A stretch of 64,000 bases of DNA, from the NCBI RefSeq assembly GCF_004341625.1, contig NZ_SLZG01000007.1, positions 1 to 64,000 of the forward strand. Reading direction: 5' to 3'. This DNA is from Rhizobium sp. BK376. GTDB taxonomy: Bacteria; Pseudomonadota; Alphaproteobacteria; Rhizobiales; Rhizobiaceae. The notes beneath the pieces were generated by a model. The model made no database searches and was not told the origin of the DNA. It was given only the letters and a program-made list of their open reading frames with translations. Both the position numbers and the translations under genes were made by a program. Positions 34,811 through 43,480 of this stretch are shown in pieces (within the stretch, counting starts at the first letter, position 1; every line of letters starts with the position of its first letter).

Positions 34811-35502
34811 GAGACGACCCTTCCGTCACGCAGTCTAACGATGCGATCGGCTTCCGTCGCGACGGCATCGCTGTGGGTGGCGATCAGAACTGCGGCGCCG
34901 TTTTGCGCCTGCTCCTTGAGCATCTGTATAATATCCGCTTCCGTTTGTGCATCGACCTCCGCTGTCGGCTCATCACAGATCAGCAGGACGGGAGCGTTCG
35001 CCAAGGCGACCGCAAGCCCAGCTCGCGCGACCTCGCCTCCAGACAATTGCGAAGGCAAAGATCCGCTCCGATGGTCCAGCCGAAGGCGCTCCAGAATTGC
35101 GTGCCGCGCGGCAACGTCTCCCTTTCCGGCCAGATCCTGTTGGAGACGAAGGTTGTCCGCTACGGACAAATGTTCGAGGAGATTGCCGTGCTGCAGCAGG
35201 ATACCGATATGTCGACGGCGCAGAAGTGATTGCGCTCGCTGCGCCTGTCGGCTCATGATCTCGCCGCAGATGGTGACGCGACCGCCATCGGGATCGTCCA
35301 GCCCGGCGAGGCAGGCGAGCAATGTGGATTTTCCACTTCCGGATGGTCCCATCAGCCCAACCAGCTCACCGCGTTTCAAGGTCAGATAGACGCCGCGCAA
35401 TGCGACCGTCTCTTCATCACCTTTGTGATAGAAGCGGTACAGTTCAGTCGCTTCGGCAACGGGCGTCACGGCAGGCTCACTGAATTTGCCATCAGAAGCC
35501 AT
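34807..35502 (-). CDS. ABC ATPase of the MacB/FtsX-type system (2)
   Basis: 231 residues: Walker A GPSGSGKST (about 54), Q-loop LLQHGNLLEHLSV, signature LSGGEVARAGLAVALA and Walker B LLICDEPTAEVD, with switch His in LIATHSDAV. The signature SGGEVARA and EPTAEVD are less canonical than in its neighbour, consistent with a heteromeric ATPase pair. It overlaps the upstream exported-protein gene by 37 bases and the downstream ATPase by four. Confidence 0.88.
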   Translation of the reverse strand: MASDGKFSEPAVTPVAEATELYRFYHKGDEETVALRGVYLTLKRGELVGLMGPSGSGKSTLLACLAGLDDPDGGRVTICGEIMSRQAQRAQSLLRRRHIGILLQHGNLLEHLSVADNLRLQQDLAGKGDVAARHAILERLRLDHRSGSLPSQLSGGEVARAGLAVALANAPVLLICDEPTAEVDAQTEADIIQMLKEQAQNGAAVLIATHSDAVATEADRIVRLRDGRVVS

Positions 35503-36044
35503 TGATCGACATTGTCCGCCCCCAATGGTGCCGCCATGTCGAGCGTGACCAGCCGACCTGCTTTGAAGAACAAGTACCTGACGCGCTCGAGCCTTATCTT
35601 CTTGCCCGTGACTGCGTTGGGCTGAGAGTTCGACTGGTAATCGATACGCACGGCTGGGCCGCTCTGTAATTTGACGGCCGCGACATTGCTTATTTTCTCG
35701 GCATGACCGCCAGCGGCAATGTCCTTGGCCTCGTGGGCTTTCACTTCCTCGACCGTCGGCGCCGCCGCGGCTGGCGCGATCGAAACGTCAATGAGATTGT
35801 ATTTGTCGGAGAAACTTACGCCACCCGGAATGTCCTTGCGCGACCAGCCTTCCGGAACCTTCATGGCAAAGCCATTGGCCACATAGGCGATGAACACCTG
35901 ATTGTCCGGAATGTCTCCCGGAGGATTGTGCTCAGGCGCAACGGCCTTTTCTGCGGCAAAGCTGTAGCCGCACATCAATCCGACTGTCGCGCTCATGGCG
36001 AGCACAGCGATCGTACAAATTGGAATTAGGCGCTTCCCGAACAT
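35466..36044 (-). CDS. Exported protein heading the MacB-type operon
   Basis: 192 residues with an N-terminal signal or anchor (ICTIAVLAMSATVGLMCGYSFA). The mature domain (VANGFAMKVPEGWSRKDIPGG, LIDVSIAPAAAAPTVEEV, YLFFKAGRLVTLDMAAPLG) resembles PsbP/'photosystem-like' lipoprotein folds seen in bacterial envelope proteins. It is first in the leftward ABC operon and may be the periplasmic partner or substrate of the permease. CTTAC-type sites lie upstream, shared with the divergent operon. Confidence 0.75.
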   Translation of the reverse strand: MFGKRLIPICTIAVLAMSATVGLMCGYSFAAEKAVAPEHNPPGDIPDNQVFIAYVANGFAMKVPEGWSRKDIPGGVSFSDKYNLIDVSIAPAAAAPTVEEVKAHEAKDIAAGGHAEKISNVAAVKLQSGPAVRIDYQSNSQPNAVTGKKIRLERVRYLFFKAGRLVTLDMAAPLGADNVDQWLLMANSVSLP

Positions 36045-36110
36045 GTTGCGATCTCCCGAAATACTCGAAAGCAGGATCGCGCCCGATTATTTCGGGGACA
36101 TGAGGAGATG

Positions 36111-36126
36111 CTTACCATTTTGTAAT
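36111..36126. promoter_or_regulatory. CTTAC-N6-GTAAT operator
   Basis: CTTACCATTTTGTAAT matches the motif at nine of ten fixed positions, 67 bases upstream of the leftward exported-protein gene. Confidence 0.5.
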
Positions 36127-36240
36127 TTGCGCGAGATCCGTTCGCTTCTGTGACCGCTAGCCCTCGTCAAACAGGGGCATGGAGCCACCCCGATCCGAAT
36201 CCCGCCTTTTCCGACCAAGTTCCGCCAAGAGCCCAAAAAT

Positions 36241-36278
36241 CTTACCGATCCGTATTCTTTCGGACAATGAGACGTAAG
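36241..36278. promoter_or_regulatory. CTTAC-type operator cluster
   Basis: CTTACCGATCCGTATT (36241-36256), then a GTAAG half-site at 36274, 22 bases after the second half-site. It lies upstream of the rightward operon. The 317-base divergent gap holds these sites and no further gene. Confidence 0.45.
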
Positions 36279-36361
36279 TCGCCGCCGCTACAGCTTTACG
36301 CATGCCAATCCCGTGGACGGAAAGACGCCACGGTCGGGATGGCAGGTTCGTAGATCAAAAA

Positions 36362-36637
36362 ATGGAGACCACCTTGAAAACCCTCGTTACCGCTGCCTTT
36401 CTCAACTCCATCTTTATGGCTGGCTTCGTCATTGCGGCCGCTCCAGCTCATGCCGCCGTACCGTGTGAGGAAGCACTGAAGGATATGCGCGCCGCCAAAG
36501 CGACCGCCAAGCTGAGCGACGCCGACAAGGCGCAGGTGGACGCGCTCGAAGCCAAAGCTGTCGAACGTTGCAACGCCGACGACGACACGCGATCCGATAA
36601 ATTCTCGGCCGATGCCATGAAGATCATGGGCAAGTGA
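36362..36637 (+). CDS. Small periplasmic protein, unknown
   Basis: 91 residues from ATG 36362, with a signal peptide (LVTAAFLNSIFMAGFVIAAAPAHA). The mature part has a Cys pair (PCEEALKDMR, VERCNADDD) that may form one disulfide, and helical Ala/Lys/Asp-rich sequence. It is first in the operon with COG4705, the Tat methyltransferase and the membrane synthase-like protein, 21 bases before COG4705. Confidence 0.75.
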   Translation: METTLKTLVTAAFLNSIFMAGFVIAAAPAHAAVPCEEALKDMRAAKATAKLSDADKAQVDALEAKAVERCNADDDTRSDKFSADAMKIMGK

Positions 36638-36658
36638 TCCCAAGCAAGGAGAGACGAC

Positions 36659-37474
36659 ATGACCCTAGCGACCTCCACAGGTTCGCGAAACGGACTCAAT
36701 CGCGTTCCACGCGTCACCGTCGACTTCTGGATGATCAAGCTCATGGCTGTGACCATGGGTGAAACCGCGGCCGACTACCTGGCGGTCAACCTCGGCCTAG
36801 GTCTGACCGTAACTTCGCTCATCATGGCGGCGCTGCTCATTGTTGGGATAGTGATCCAGTTCAGACAGAAGTGCTACATTCCGTGGAGCTATTGGCTGGC
36901 CGTGGTGCTCATCAGTATCGTCGGCACGCTTGTCACCGACAATCTGGTCGATAATTTCGGCGTTGCCCTGCAAACAACGAGCATTGTGTTCAGTATTCTT
37001 CTGGCAATTACCTTCTACTGGTGGTGGAAGTCGGAGGGGACATTGTCCATCCATTCGATTTCGACAGACAAAAGAGAGATCTTCTACTGGCTGGCGATCC
37101 TCTTCACCTTCGCGCTGGGAACGGCCGTTGGCGATCTGGTGGCCGAGGTTTTCGGTCTTGGCTATGTGACGACCGGGGTAATCTTCGGTGCTATTATCGC
37201 GGCGATCACCATCGCTTATTATCTGTTCAGCCTGAACGCCATCCTTGCCTTCTGGCTCGCGTATATTCTGACCCGGCCGCTTGGCGCGTCATTTGGCGAC
37301 TATCTCTCCCAGCCTATGGAATATGGAGGCCTCGGTCTCGGGACGATCTACACCAGCTTGATCTTCCTGGCGGTCATCGTCCTCATCGTGGTCTACATGA
37401 CAATCCGCTTCAAGCCGGAGACGACCGAACCAGAGACGACGATCGAAGCCGAGGCCCGTGTGCCCCTCCGGTAA
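36659..37474 (+). CDS. COG4705 membrane protein, copy 2
   Basis: 271 residues with about eight helices and the repeated core: KLMAVTMGETAADYLAVNL, FTFALGTAVGDLVAEVF and ILTRPLGASFGDYLSQP. It is clearly paralogous to the 20582-21388 protein (shared TRPxGAxFGD and LGTAxGDxx motifs). Function is unknown. It follows the small periplasmic gene and precedes the Tat methyltransferase; a strong hairpin in the 80-base gap may adjust downstream expression. Confidence 0.86.
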   Translation: MTLATSTGSRNGLNRVPRVTVDFWMIKLMAVTMGETAADYLAVNLGLGLTVTSLIMAALLIVGIVIQFRQKCYIPWSYWLAVVLISIVGTLVTDNLVDNFGVALQTTSIVFSILLAITFYWWWKSEGTLSIHSISTDKREIFYWLAILFTFALGTAVGDLVAEVFGLGYVTTGVIFGAIIAAITIAYYLFSLNAILAFWLAYILTRPLGASFGDYLSQPMEYGGLGLGTIYTSLIFLAVIVLIVVYMTIRFKPETTEPETTIEAEARVPLR

Positions 37475-37489
37475 CGGCCGACGTCGTGT

Positions 37490-37515
37490 GCGGGCTTGGG
37501 GAAACCCAAGCCCGC
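37490..37515 (+). terminator. Eleven-pair hairpin with GAAA loop
   Basis: GCGGGCTTGGG and CCCAAGCCCGC pair perfectly around a GAAA tetraloop, 15 bases after the COG4705 stop. No U run follows, so it may be an mRNA stabiliser or partial terminator rather than a full one. Confidence 0.5.
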
Positions 37516-37554
37516 AACTATCCCACTCACAGATGCTCAGCGATGGAGATTCCC

Positions 37555-38427
37555 ATGAATAGGCGGCAATTTATCGCAACCTCCGTCGGGGCGATGGCGA
37601 CGGGAGCGATGCCTCGACTTGTCGAAGCCGCGATGCCCATATCGCATGACCGGAACGCTGCGCCGCCAATGGACGACCGTAAGGCGTTCGTGGACTGGAT
37701 GGTTCAATATCGAGGCGAGGACCCTGCCCTTCTGGCACAGCGATACGATCGATTTCTCCAGCTCATCGCGCATAAGGACGTCTGGGACGATCGCAACAAA
37801 CGAGCCTATCTGATGACCCCGCGCGAGGAATTCGTGACGGCGCCAAATCGCGCGCGAGCCTATGAATGGCATTATCTCGATATCGGCTACGGCGTCACGA
37901 TAACCGGTCCTCACACGGTTGCGAGGATGACGAACACGATCAACCCGCGCTTTGGAGAGAAGGTTCTCGAGGTGGGCACCGGGTCGGGCTACCAGGCGGC
38001 ATACCTTTCAAACCTTACCAACAGGGTCTGGAGCATCGAGATTATCAGGCCGCTTTACGAGCGGACGGGACGCGTGTTTTCCGATCTCATCTCGAGGGGC
38101 TACAGCGAGTATGGAGCGATCAACCGGCGAAATTCGGACGGCTACTACGGGTGGCCCGAATTCGCACCCTTCGACAAGATCATCGTTACCTGCGGCATCG
38201 ATCACGTGCCGCCGCCGCTTCTGCAGCAACTGAAGCCCAATGGCGTGATGGTTATTCCGATCGGTCCGCCCGGCGCGCAGCACGTGCTCAAAATTGTCAA
38301 GAACCAGGCCGCGGACGGTTCCATCGCCGTCGATCGCTCGGACATCTATCACGGGTCCGTCGTGAATTTCGTTCCGTTCACCAAGCTCGACAACGGCTCT
38401 ATTAACGGTACGCATAGCGGCGGATGA
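37555..38427 (+). CDS. Tat-exported protein-L-isoaspartate O-methyltransferase-like protein
   Basis: 290 residues. The N-terminus MNRRQFIATSVGAMATGAM is a twin-arginine signal. The rest matches PCMT: YGVTITGPHTVARM, VLEVGTGSGYQAAYLSNL (SAM-binding motif I, about residue 140), VWSIEI and FDKIIVTCGIDHVPPPLLQQL. PCMT repairs isoaspartyl residues using SAM, normally in the cytosol, so export is unusual because SAM is not expected in the periplasm. ATG 37555 has GGAG six bases upstream. Its TGA overlaps the ATG of the membrane synthase-like gene. Confidence 0.82.
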   Translation: MNRRQFIATSVGAMATGAMPRLVEAAMPISHDRNAAPPMDDRKAFVDWMVQYRGEDPALLAQRYDRFLQLIAHKDVWDDRNKRAYLMTPREEFVTAPNRARAYEWHYLDIGYGVTITGPHTVARMTNTINPRFGEKVLEVGTGSGYQAAYLSNLTNRVWSIEIIRPLYERTGRVFSDLISRGYSEYGAINRRNSDGYYGWPEFAPFDKIIVTCGIDHVPPPLLQQLKPNGVMVIPIGPPGAQHVLKIVKNQAADGSIAVDRSDIYHGSVVNFVPFTKLDNGSINGTHSGG

Positions 38428-41045
38428 GGGCGATGGAGGAGAACCGTCGCCTATTCCAATCTCACGAGTTTCACGCATCGATCGGCGTCCAGCTTTGCAT
38501 CGCACTCGTCGCGGGTTCGATCATCTCGCTCCAGATTGCGGTAATGCGCGTCTTTGCCGTCGGCAGCTGGGCTCATTTTGGCTCATTGGTCGTTAGCCTG
38601 GCAATGCTGGCTTTCAGCCTTTCAAGCATGTTCATTTTTGCGTTCAGGGAGTGGATCGAACATCATTGGAGGATCGTCACATCCGCGACGCTCTGGTCGA
38701 TGGGTCCGCTCACAGTCCTGGCAAATCTGCTTGCACAACAACTGCCCTTCAACGCCATCTTCATCGTGTCGGATCCCACGCAAAAATGGCGTCTGCTTGC
38801 CAATTTCCTCCTCTATCTGCTCCCCTTTCTCTCCGGCGCGATGTTCCTGGGGACAGTTTTTCTCAAAGGCCGGAGCGGATTCAACCGCCTCTATTTCGCA
38901 GATCTGACGGGCTCAGGCGTCGGCGGCCTGTTTACGCTAGGCGCCCTCTACCTGCTGTCTCCGGAAGACATGCTGCTGTCGCCGTTAGCGCTGTGGGCCT
39001 GTGGCGGTCTGATCTGGTTTCTCCCCAAGCGCGCAACCGCCGCATCGATCGTCGGCGCGCTCGTCGCCGGAACATCGATCGCAGCGTTTCTGTGCCTGCC
39101 GCGGCTGCTTGACGTGCCGCCGATCGCGGTATCGCAATACAAGGGAATCTCGTATGCGCGGAATTTCCCCGACGCAACCCGGCTTTTCCGCAATGTCTCG
39201 CCGTTCGGCGACCTGCAGATCTACAAAAGCGCTTACATGCATTTTGCGCCGGGGCTATCCGACAACGCAGCCTTCAACATGCCAGAAGTTCCGTCCGACG
39301 CATTCCTCGGGCTCTACATCGATGGAGACGGACCGGAAGGCATCATGCGTGACCTCCCTCCAGAGAACTCCGCATACTATGAGTATCTCCCGGCGCACTA
39401 CCCCTATGTTGTCAAAGCGCAACCGAAGGCGTTCATAGTCGAGTTTGGGGGCGGCATATCGTCAAGAGTGGCGCTGCACGCTCGCGCGCAATCCGTCACT
39501 GCCGCCGAGAGCAATCCAGCAGTTGTCGCGGCACTTCGCAACCAAACTTTGAAGAGTTATCTCGCAGGCCTGATTGACAATCCCGCGCTCAACATCGTCG
39601 CGGGCGACGGGCGGCTGTATCTTTCGCATACTGGCGGGCGGTACGACGTCATCGATCTCAGCCTTGCTGGATCCGTGGGGCTCTCGAACCCAGGCGGCTT
39701 CGCAATCGTCGAGCGCTATGCGTACACCCAGGAGGCCATGACCGAATATATCAATGCCCTGGCCGACGGCGGAATTCTGTCCGTTACGGCATGGAACAAG
39801 GAAGACCCTCCGAAATCGGTCCTGAAGCTTTATGCGACGATGGCAGCGGCGGCAGAGGCTTCTGATCCAAATCATGCCGCGCAATCGTTCTTTGTCGTCT
39901 CAAGCTACCTTTCGACCACGACGGTGCTTTACAAGAAGGCTGGTTTTTCGACATCCGAGATCGACCAGCTGCGCGCTTACACTCGTTCGATGTCATTCGA
40001 CGAAATCTACTCTCCGGGCTTCGCAAACGATGCTCCGGCAAACCCGCATCTGCTCGGGGATATTCGCAGCGCGATCTTCGGAAGCGGCCCAACGACCGCA
40101 ATCGACGATGCGAGCAGTTCGGACGCCGATCCCGGAGCCGTGCCTCCTGATGACGATGCCGGAACGACGAAAACACCCCTTCCCTCCACGAGCTTGGCAC
40201 GGTTGGCTTGGTCGAGCTTGATGGGAGGAGATTGGACAACGTTTCAGCGGGACTATGCTTTCGACGTTTCAGCGCTTTCCGACAACCGACCATACTTTGC
40301 GGGATACGAAAAACTCGTCGATCTCCCGAAGACGCTCGATCGGCTTGACCTGTTCCAGGACGATTGGGGCTATCTGGTTCTATGGGTGACGCTTGGGATC
40401 GCGACGGTAGCTGCCGGCTCGCTGATCCTATTCCCGGTCATTTTTCAGGGGCGGAGCCCTCTTGCTCGCATGCCGGGCAAGGTAGGAAGCGTCCTATATT
40501 TCGCCTGCCTCGGCCTCGGCTACATAATGGTGGAGGTGGGGCTGATCAGCCGCTTTACGCAGGTATTAGCAAATCCGACCATCTCGGCCTCGGTCTTGAT
40601 CTCGTGTCTGCTGATATTTTCCGGAATTGGCAGTCTCTGTAGCGAGCGCGTGGTAGAAAAACCTCGGCATACGATGCCGCCGATCCTCATCGGAATCGCT
40701 ATAGTGCTGTGCTTCTATGCCGCCGCGCTTCCCACCGCATTTAGCATCATTGGAGGGCTGCCTTACGGGTTGCGAATTTTGATTTGCGCTTTGCTCGTCG
40801 CGCCGCCCGCCTTTCTAATGGGCTTCCCGATGGCGACAGGAATGAGCTGGCTAGCCCGCCTTGGCAAAGAACCTCTCTTCGTGTGGGCCTGGGGCGTTAA
40901 TGGCTGCTTTTCCGTCGTCGGTGCGGCGTTGGTCCCGATCATCGCAACCTCAGTCGGATTTGGCCTCGTTATGGGCATCAGCGCGTTCGCCTATGCCCTT
41001 GCGGCTCCCGCTTTCTTTTCGATTCTGAAAACTTCCGGACATTAG
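38424..41045 (+). CDS. Membrane-bound spermidine-synthase-like protein
   Basis: 873 residues. Six to seven helices at the N-terminus (LCIALVAGSIISLQIAV, LVVSLAMLAFSLSSMFIFAF) are followed by a soluble methyltransferase-fold domain (FIVEFGGGISSRVALHARAQ, NIVAGDGRLYLSHTGGRYDVIDLSL, about 330-430) like spermidine synthases. Another six to seven helices follow (ILFPVIFQG to AYALAAPAFFS). Fusions of this type are widespread but uncharacterised; aminopropyl transfer is not shown. The start overlaps the PCMT stop (ATGA), so the two are translationally coupled and may work together on an envelope substrate. Confidence 0.82.
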   Translation: MRAMEENRRLFQSHEFHASIGVQLCIALVAGSIISLQIAVMRVFAVGSWAHFGSLVVSLAMLAFSLSSMFIFAFREWIEHHWRIVTSATLWSMGPLTVLANLLAQQLPFNAIFIVSDPTQKWRLLANFLLYLLPFLSGAMFLGTVFLKGRSGFNRLYFADLTGSGVGGLFTLGALYLLSPEDMLLSPLALWACGGLIWFLPKRATAASIVGALVAGTSIAAFLCLPRLLDVPPIAVSQYKGISYARNFPDATRLFRNVSPFGDLQIYKSAYMHFAPGLSDNAAFNMPEVPSDAFLGLYIDGDGPEGIMRDLPPENSAYYEYLPAHYPYVVKAQPKAFIVEFGGGISSRVALHARAQSVTAAESNPAVVAALRNQTLKSYLAGLIDNPALNIVAGDGRLYLSHTGGRYDVIDLSLAGSVGLSNPGGFAIVERYAYTQEAMTEYINALADGGILSVTAWNKEDPPKSVLKLYATMAAAAEASDPNHAAQSFFVVSSYLSTTTVLYKKAGFSTSEIDQLRAYTRSMSFDEIYSPGFANDAPANPHLLGDIRSAIFGSGPTTAIDDASSSDADPGAVPPDDDAGTTKTPLPSTSLARLAWSSLMGGDWTTFQRDYAFDVSALSDNRPYFAGYEKLVDLPKTLDRLDLFQDDWGYLVLWVTLGIATVAAGSLILFPVIFQGRSPLARMPGKVGSVLYFACLGLGYIMVEVGLISRFTQVLANPTISASVLISCLLIFSGIGSLCSERVVEKPRHTMPPILIGIAIVLCFYAAALPTAFSIIGGLPYGLRILICALLVAPPAFLMGFPMATGMSWLARLGKEPLFVWAWGVNGCFSVVGAALVPIIATSVGFGLVMGISAFAYALAAPAFFSILKTSGH

Positions 41046-41357
41046 CTGCACGGCTGGCCGCGTAGCATTTCCGGGATGTGGCGCTCTCGATGGCCGCTTT
41101 GCGTGTGTAATGCTCGAACTGAGGCAATGCGCCTTCCATGAACAGGCCGAGCACGACTTCAAACGTTTTCAGAGACGCATGATCGACGTCAGACCATTTA
41201 CAGAGATAAGTGGTAACTGCCACCAATCTCGTGGCGAATTGCGTAGCAAGTGCCACCAAGCCTTTCGAAATCGGAATGACCCGATACAGTCTCAAGGTCG
41301 CGCAAACGCTGACAATGGCCTAAAATACATAAAGTAAGTTCTTTGGAGGCGTAAGCC
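41046..41357. other. Intergenic stretch without a supported gene
   Basis: 312 bases between the synthase-like gene and the antitoxin. A leftward frame (41295 to 40978) has some protein-like sequence (LKTFEVVLGLFMEGALPQF) but runs antisense into the upstream gene and has no ribosome site; it could be a relic. A CTGACA element and an AT-rich stretch near 41310-41330 may be the antitoxin promoter. Confidence 0.35.
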
Positions 41358-41708
41358 ATGCGGACGTTCACATCGATTGAGCTCCAGAGGCAGACTGGCG
41401 ACGTTCAGCGAGCCGCATCGCAGGAAGGAGTTGTGATCACGTCTCACGGAAAGCCGCGTAACGTAATTCTGTCGGTCGAGGAATTTTGTCGGCTGAAGCG
41501 CATGGCGGGAGAGGCTGTTCCCTTTGATCTCCTTCAGCGAAGAAGCGTGGTGGTACATCATGTTCCGGATCGGCTTGGGTACGATGTGAGAGACTTCGAA
41601 CGTGTCTTGGACCAGATGTCGGATGATGCAATCAACGGCATTAACGACGATGCTGTCGATGTGGAACTGGAGAGGGTCAGGAACATGTTCAGGAGGAATG
41701 GTCGATGA
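41358..41708 (+). CDS. Phd/YefM-type antitoxin
   Basis: 116 residues. The N-terminal fold TSIELQRQTGDVQRAASQEGVVITSHGKPRNVILSVEEF is the Phd DNA-binding domain. The C-terminal half, LDQMSDDAINGINDDAVDVELE, would wrap the toxin. GGAGG lies eight bases upstream of the ATG. Its stop overlaps the start of the PIN-like gene, the usual toxin-antitoxin arrangement, and it should repress its own promoter. Confidence 0.85.
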   Translation: MRTFTSIELQRQTGDVQRAASQEGVVITSHGKPRNVILSVEEFCRLKRMAGEAVPFDLLQRRSVVVHHVPDRLGYDVRDFERVLDQMSDDAINGINDDAVDVELERVRNMFRRNGR

Positions 41709-42328
41709 TTGACAAACCTGAACCCGAAGACGCGAGCACACCCCGCTTCCTCATTATGGACAACACTCCACTATCCCTTCTTGGCACGATTGAAGCGCTG
41801 GACTGGCTCTTTGAACCGGGATGCGATGTGATGATAACCGACATGGTGATTGCCGCGGCCATTCGCGAACCAGGCGAAAGCCGCGATCAGAGACGGAAGG
41901 TTCGGGAGTACGTCGCTGGATGGCTGGAAAGAAACCGGGACAGGATCACGGTTCTCGCGACAGTCGAACCGCAGCGGTACGAGCGCGAGATGCGGCTCTG
42001 GGAAAGGGCCGGGAAGCCGGATGACCAACATCCCGAGTGGAGCGACCGCGGGGAACGAAGTGTCTTTTCCGCCGTCCAAGATCTCAAAGCTGTATTAGCG
42101 CAAACCGAGGAAATCATCGTGATCATGGATGATCGTGACGGCCGCGACGCTGTGAGAGCGGTTCGAGCCGATATCGCACTGATGGGTACAAGAACGTTCA
42201 TCCGTTGGATGGAAGAGGACTTTGGCATCGAGTCAGCGGCGACAGTCTGGCAGGTTATACGCACGGCAACGGCGGACACCGCCGGCGAAGGCGCGGAAGA
42301 GGATCCTGTTTATATAAGACGGCGATGA
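41705..42328 (+). CDS. PIN-like toxin
   Basis: 207 residues. Acidic residues that could form the PIN metal site occur in FLIMDNTPLSLLG, DVMITDMVIAAAI, RGERSVFSAVQ and IIVIMDDRDGRDAV, the order expected of a PIN-type RNase. It would cleave RNA when the antitoxin is lost. ATGA overlap with the antitoxin supports coupled translation. The C-terminal extension (residues 170-207) is unusual. Confidence 0.75.
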   Translation: MIDKPEPEDASTPRFLIMDNTPLSLLGTIEALDWLFEPGCDVMITDMVIAAAIREPGESRDQRRKVREYVAGWLERNRDRITVLATVEPQRYEREMRLWERAGKPDDQHPEWSDRGERSVFSAVQDLKAVLAQTEEIIVIMDDRDGRDAVRAVRADIALMGTRTFIRWMEEDFGIESAATVWQVIRTATADTAGEGAEEDPVYIRRR

Positions 42329-42405
42329 TTTTCCTCGCCCCCGGAACCTCAAGGATGTGTGGCGGCAGTTGCTGCCTAGTTCCGTTGCTACACAATTGCA
42401 GGCAT

Positions 42406-43347
42406 TTATTGCGCGCTGATCGCCTGTCGAGTGCAATCGGTCGGCCGCTCTGACAAGCAAACCTGCAGACTTTCGCAACCCACTTCCGGATCCCCTGCGG
42501 CCAAATCGGCGGGCGTGCGATCTTTCGTCTCCCGCTGCTTTTGCTCGACAGGCAATGCCCCCAAGAGGGAGACATTCACCAGCCTCACGAGTCGGAGAGC
42601 GATACGAGCAAATTCGAGCCAGAGCCGATAGGGAATCACAGTCGCATAAGTCCAGCGCGGCAGGTGGAAGCTACGGCGTTTGCCTTGGACAAGCTGGATC
42701 TGAGACGGCAGGCCCGTATTCTGACAGATTGGGACCGGATCGATGAATGCAGATTTCAAACCCGCCAAGAATTCGAGATCGAAAGCCAGATCGAAAGGTA
42801 GGCGCATCGGCAACAAGCTCTTAACGAACCAACGTGCAGCGTCGCGATTGATCAAATATGCGCCCGACCCCTTTTCACGGGTGAGTGATATTGCAAGGGA
42901 TCGCTGGGCGGTTAGCTGGTGAAACCGGTGCTTCTTGCCGCTACTCACGGTCGAAAGCCGCAGGATGTCCCAAGCATGCTGCGTATGGAGCGCGGCCTCC
43001 AAAAGCTCAGGAAGATCCTCCGCAACATCGACGTCGTCCTCGATCACAAGGGCATATTGAAACGACGAAGCAAGAAGGCGCTCTGCGCATTCAATGTGAC
43101 TTAGAAAGCACCCTATCTCGGCCGGATTGGGCCGTCGGCCATGAAATAGACGGTAGCGGGATTCGCTGAATTGGCGGATTGGGAGCACGAGCTGTTGCCC
43201 GTCGATCGCCGATACGCGTTCGAACGGCAGTCCAATTCTGTCAAGGTTCGCCCGGATGCGATGAAGTCGATCTTCGGCGCGATCGAGATTGATTACGAAC
43301 GTGATCAGGGAGTGACGGGAAGCGTAACCTGTAGACAAGGGATTCAT
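42406..43347 (-). CDS. Glycosyltransferase family 25 (LPS-type)
   Basis: 313 residues. Motifs of GT25: FVINLDRAEDRLHRIRANLD near the N-terminus, PAEIGCFLSHIECAERLL, ALVIEDDVDVAEDL (acidic metal site) and GSGAYLINRDAARWFV. These enzymes add galactose or glucose to LPS or capsule at the inner face of the membrane. The gene diverges from the two-component regulator across a 229-base gap with a CTTAC-N6-GTAAG site, which may control both. The last 40 residues are polar and not family-like. Confidence 0.88.
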   Translation of the reverse strand: MNPLSTGYASRHSLITFVINLDRAEDRLHRIRANLDRIGLPFERVSAIDGQQLVLPIRQFSESRYRLFHGRRPNPAEIGCFLSHIECAERLLASSFQYALVIEDDVDVAEDLPELLEAALHTQHAWDILRLSTVSSGKKHRFHQLTAQRSLAISLTREKGSGAYLINRDAARWFVKSLLPMRLPFDLAFDLEFLAGLKSAFIDPVPICQNTGLPSQIQLVQGKRRSFHLPRWTYATVIPYRLWLEFARIALRLVRLVNVSLLGALPVEQKQRETKDRTPADLAAGDPEVGCESLQVCLSERPTDCTRQAISAQ

Positions 43348-43480
43348 TCCGATGCGGCTGGTTGTGAAAAGCGCCCAAGAGAAATCTCTTCGCTTCGACT
43401 TAGAGCCGCCTTAGCTCGCTCGGCACAGCGAGACGATCCACCAGGAATTCAACAGGAATCTACTCTGCGATTCTTCAAGA

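Noticed and set aside
37021..37554. N-terminal extension of the Tat methyltransferase frame
   Set aside because: It overlaps COG4705 out of frame and contains a hairpin region; ATG 37555 has a ribosome site and a twin-arginine signal.
41296..41357. A further CTTAC/GTAAG-type site near 41330
   Set aside because: GTAAG is present but no CTTAC half-site six bases away.
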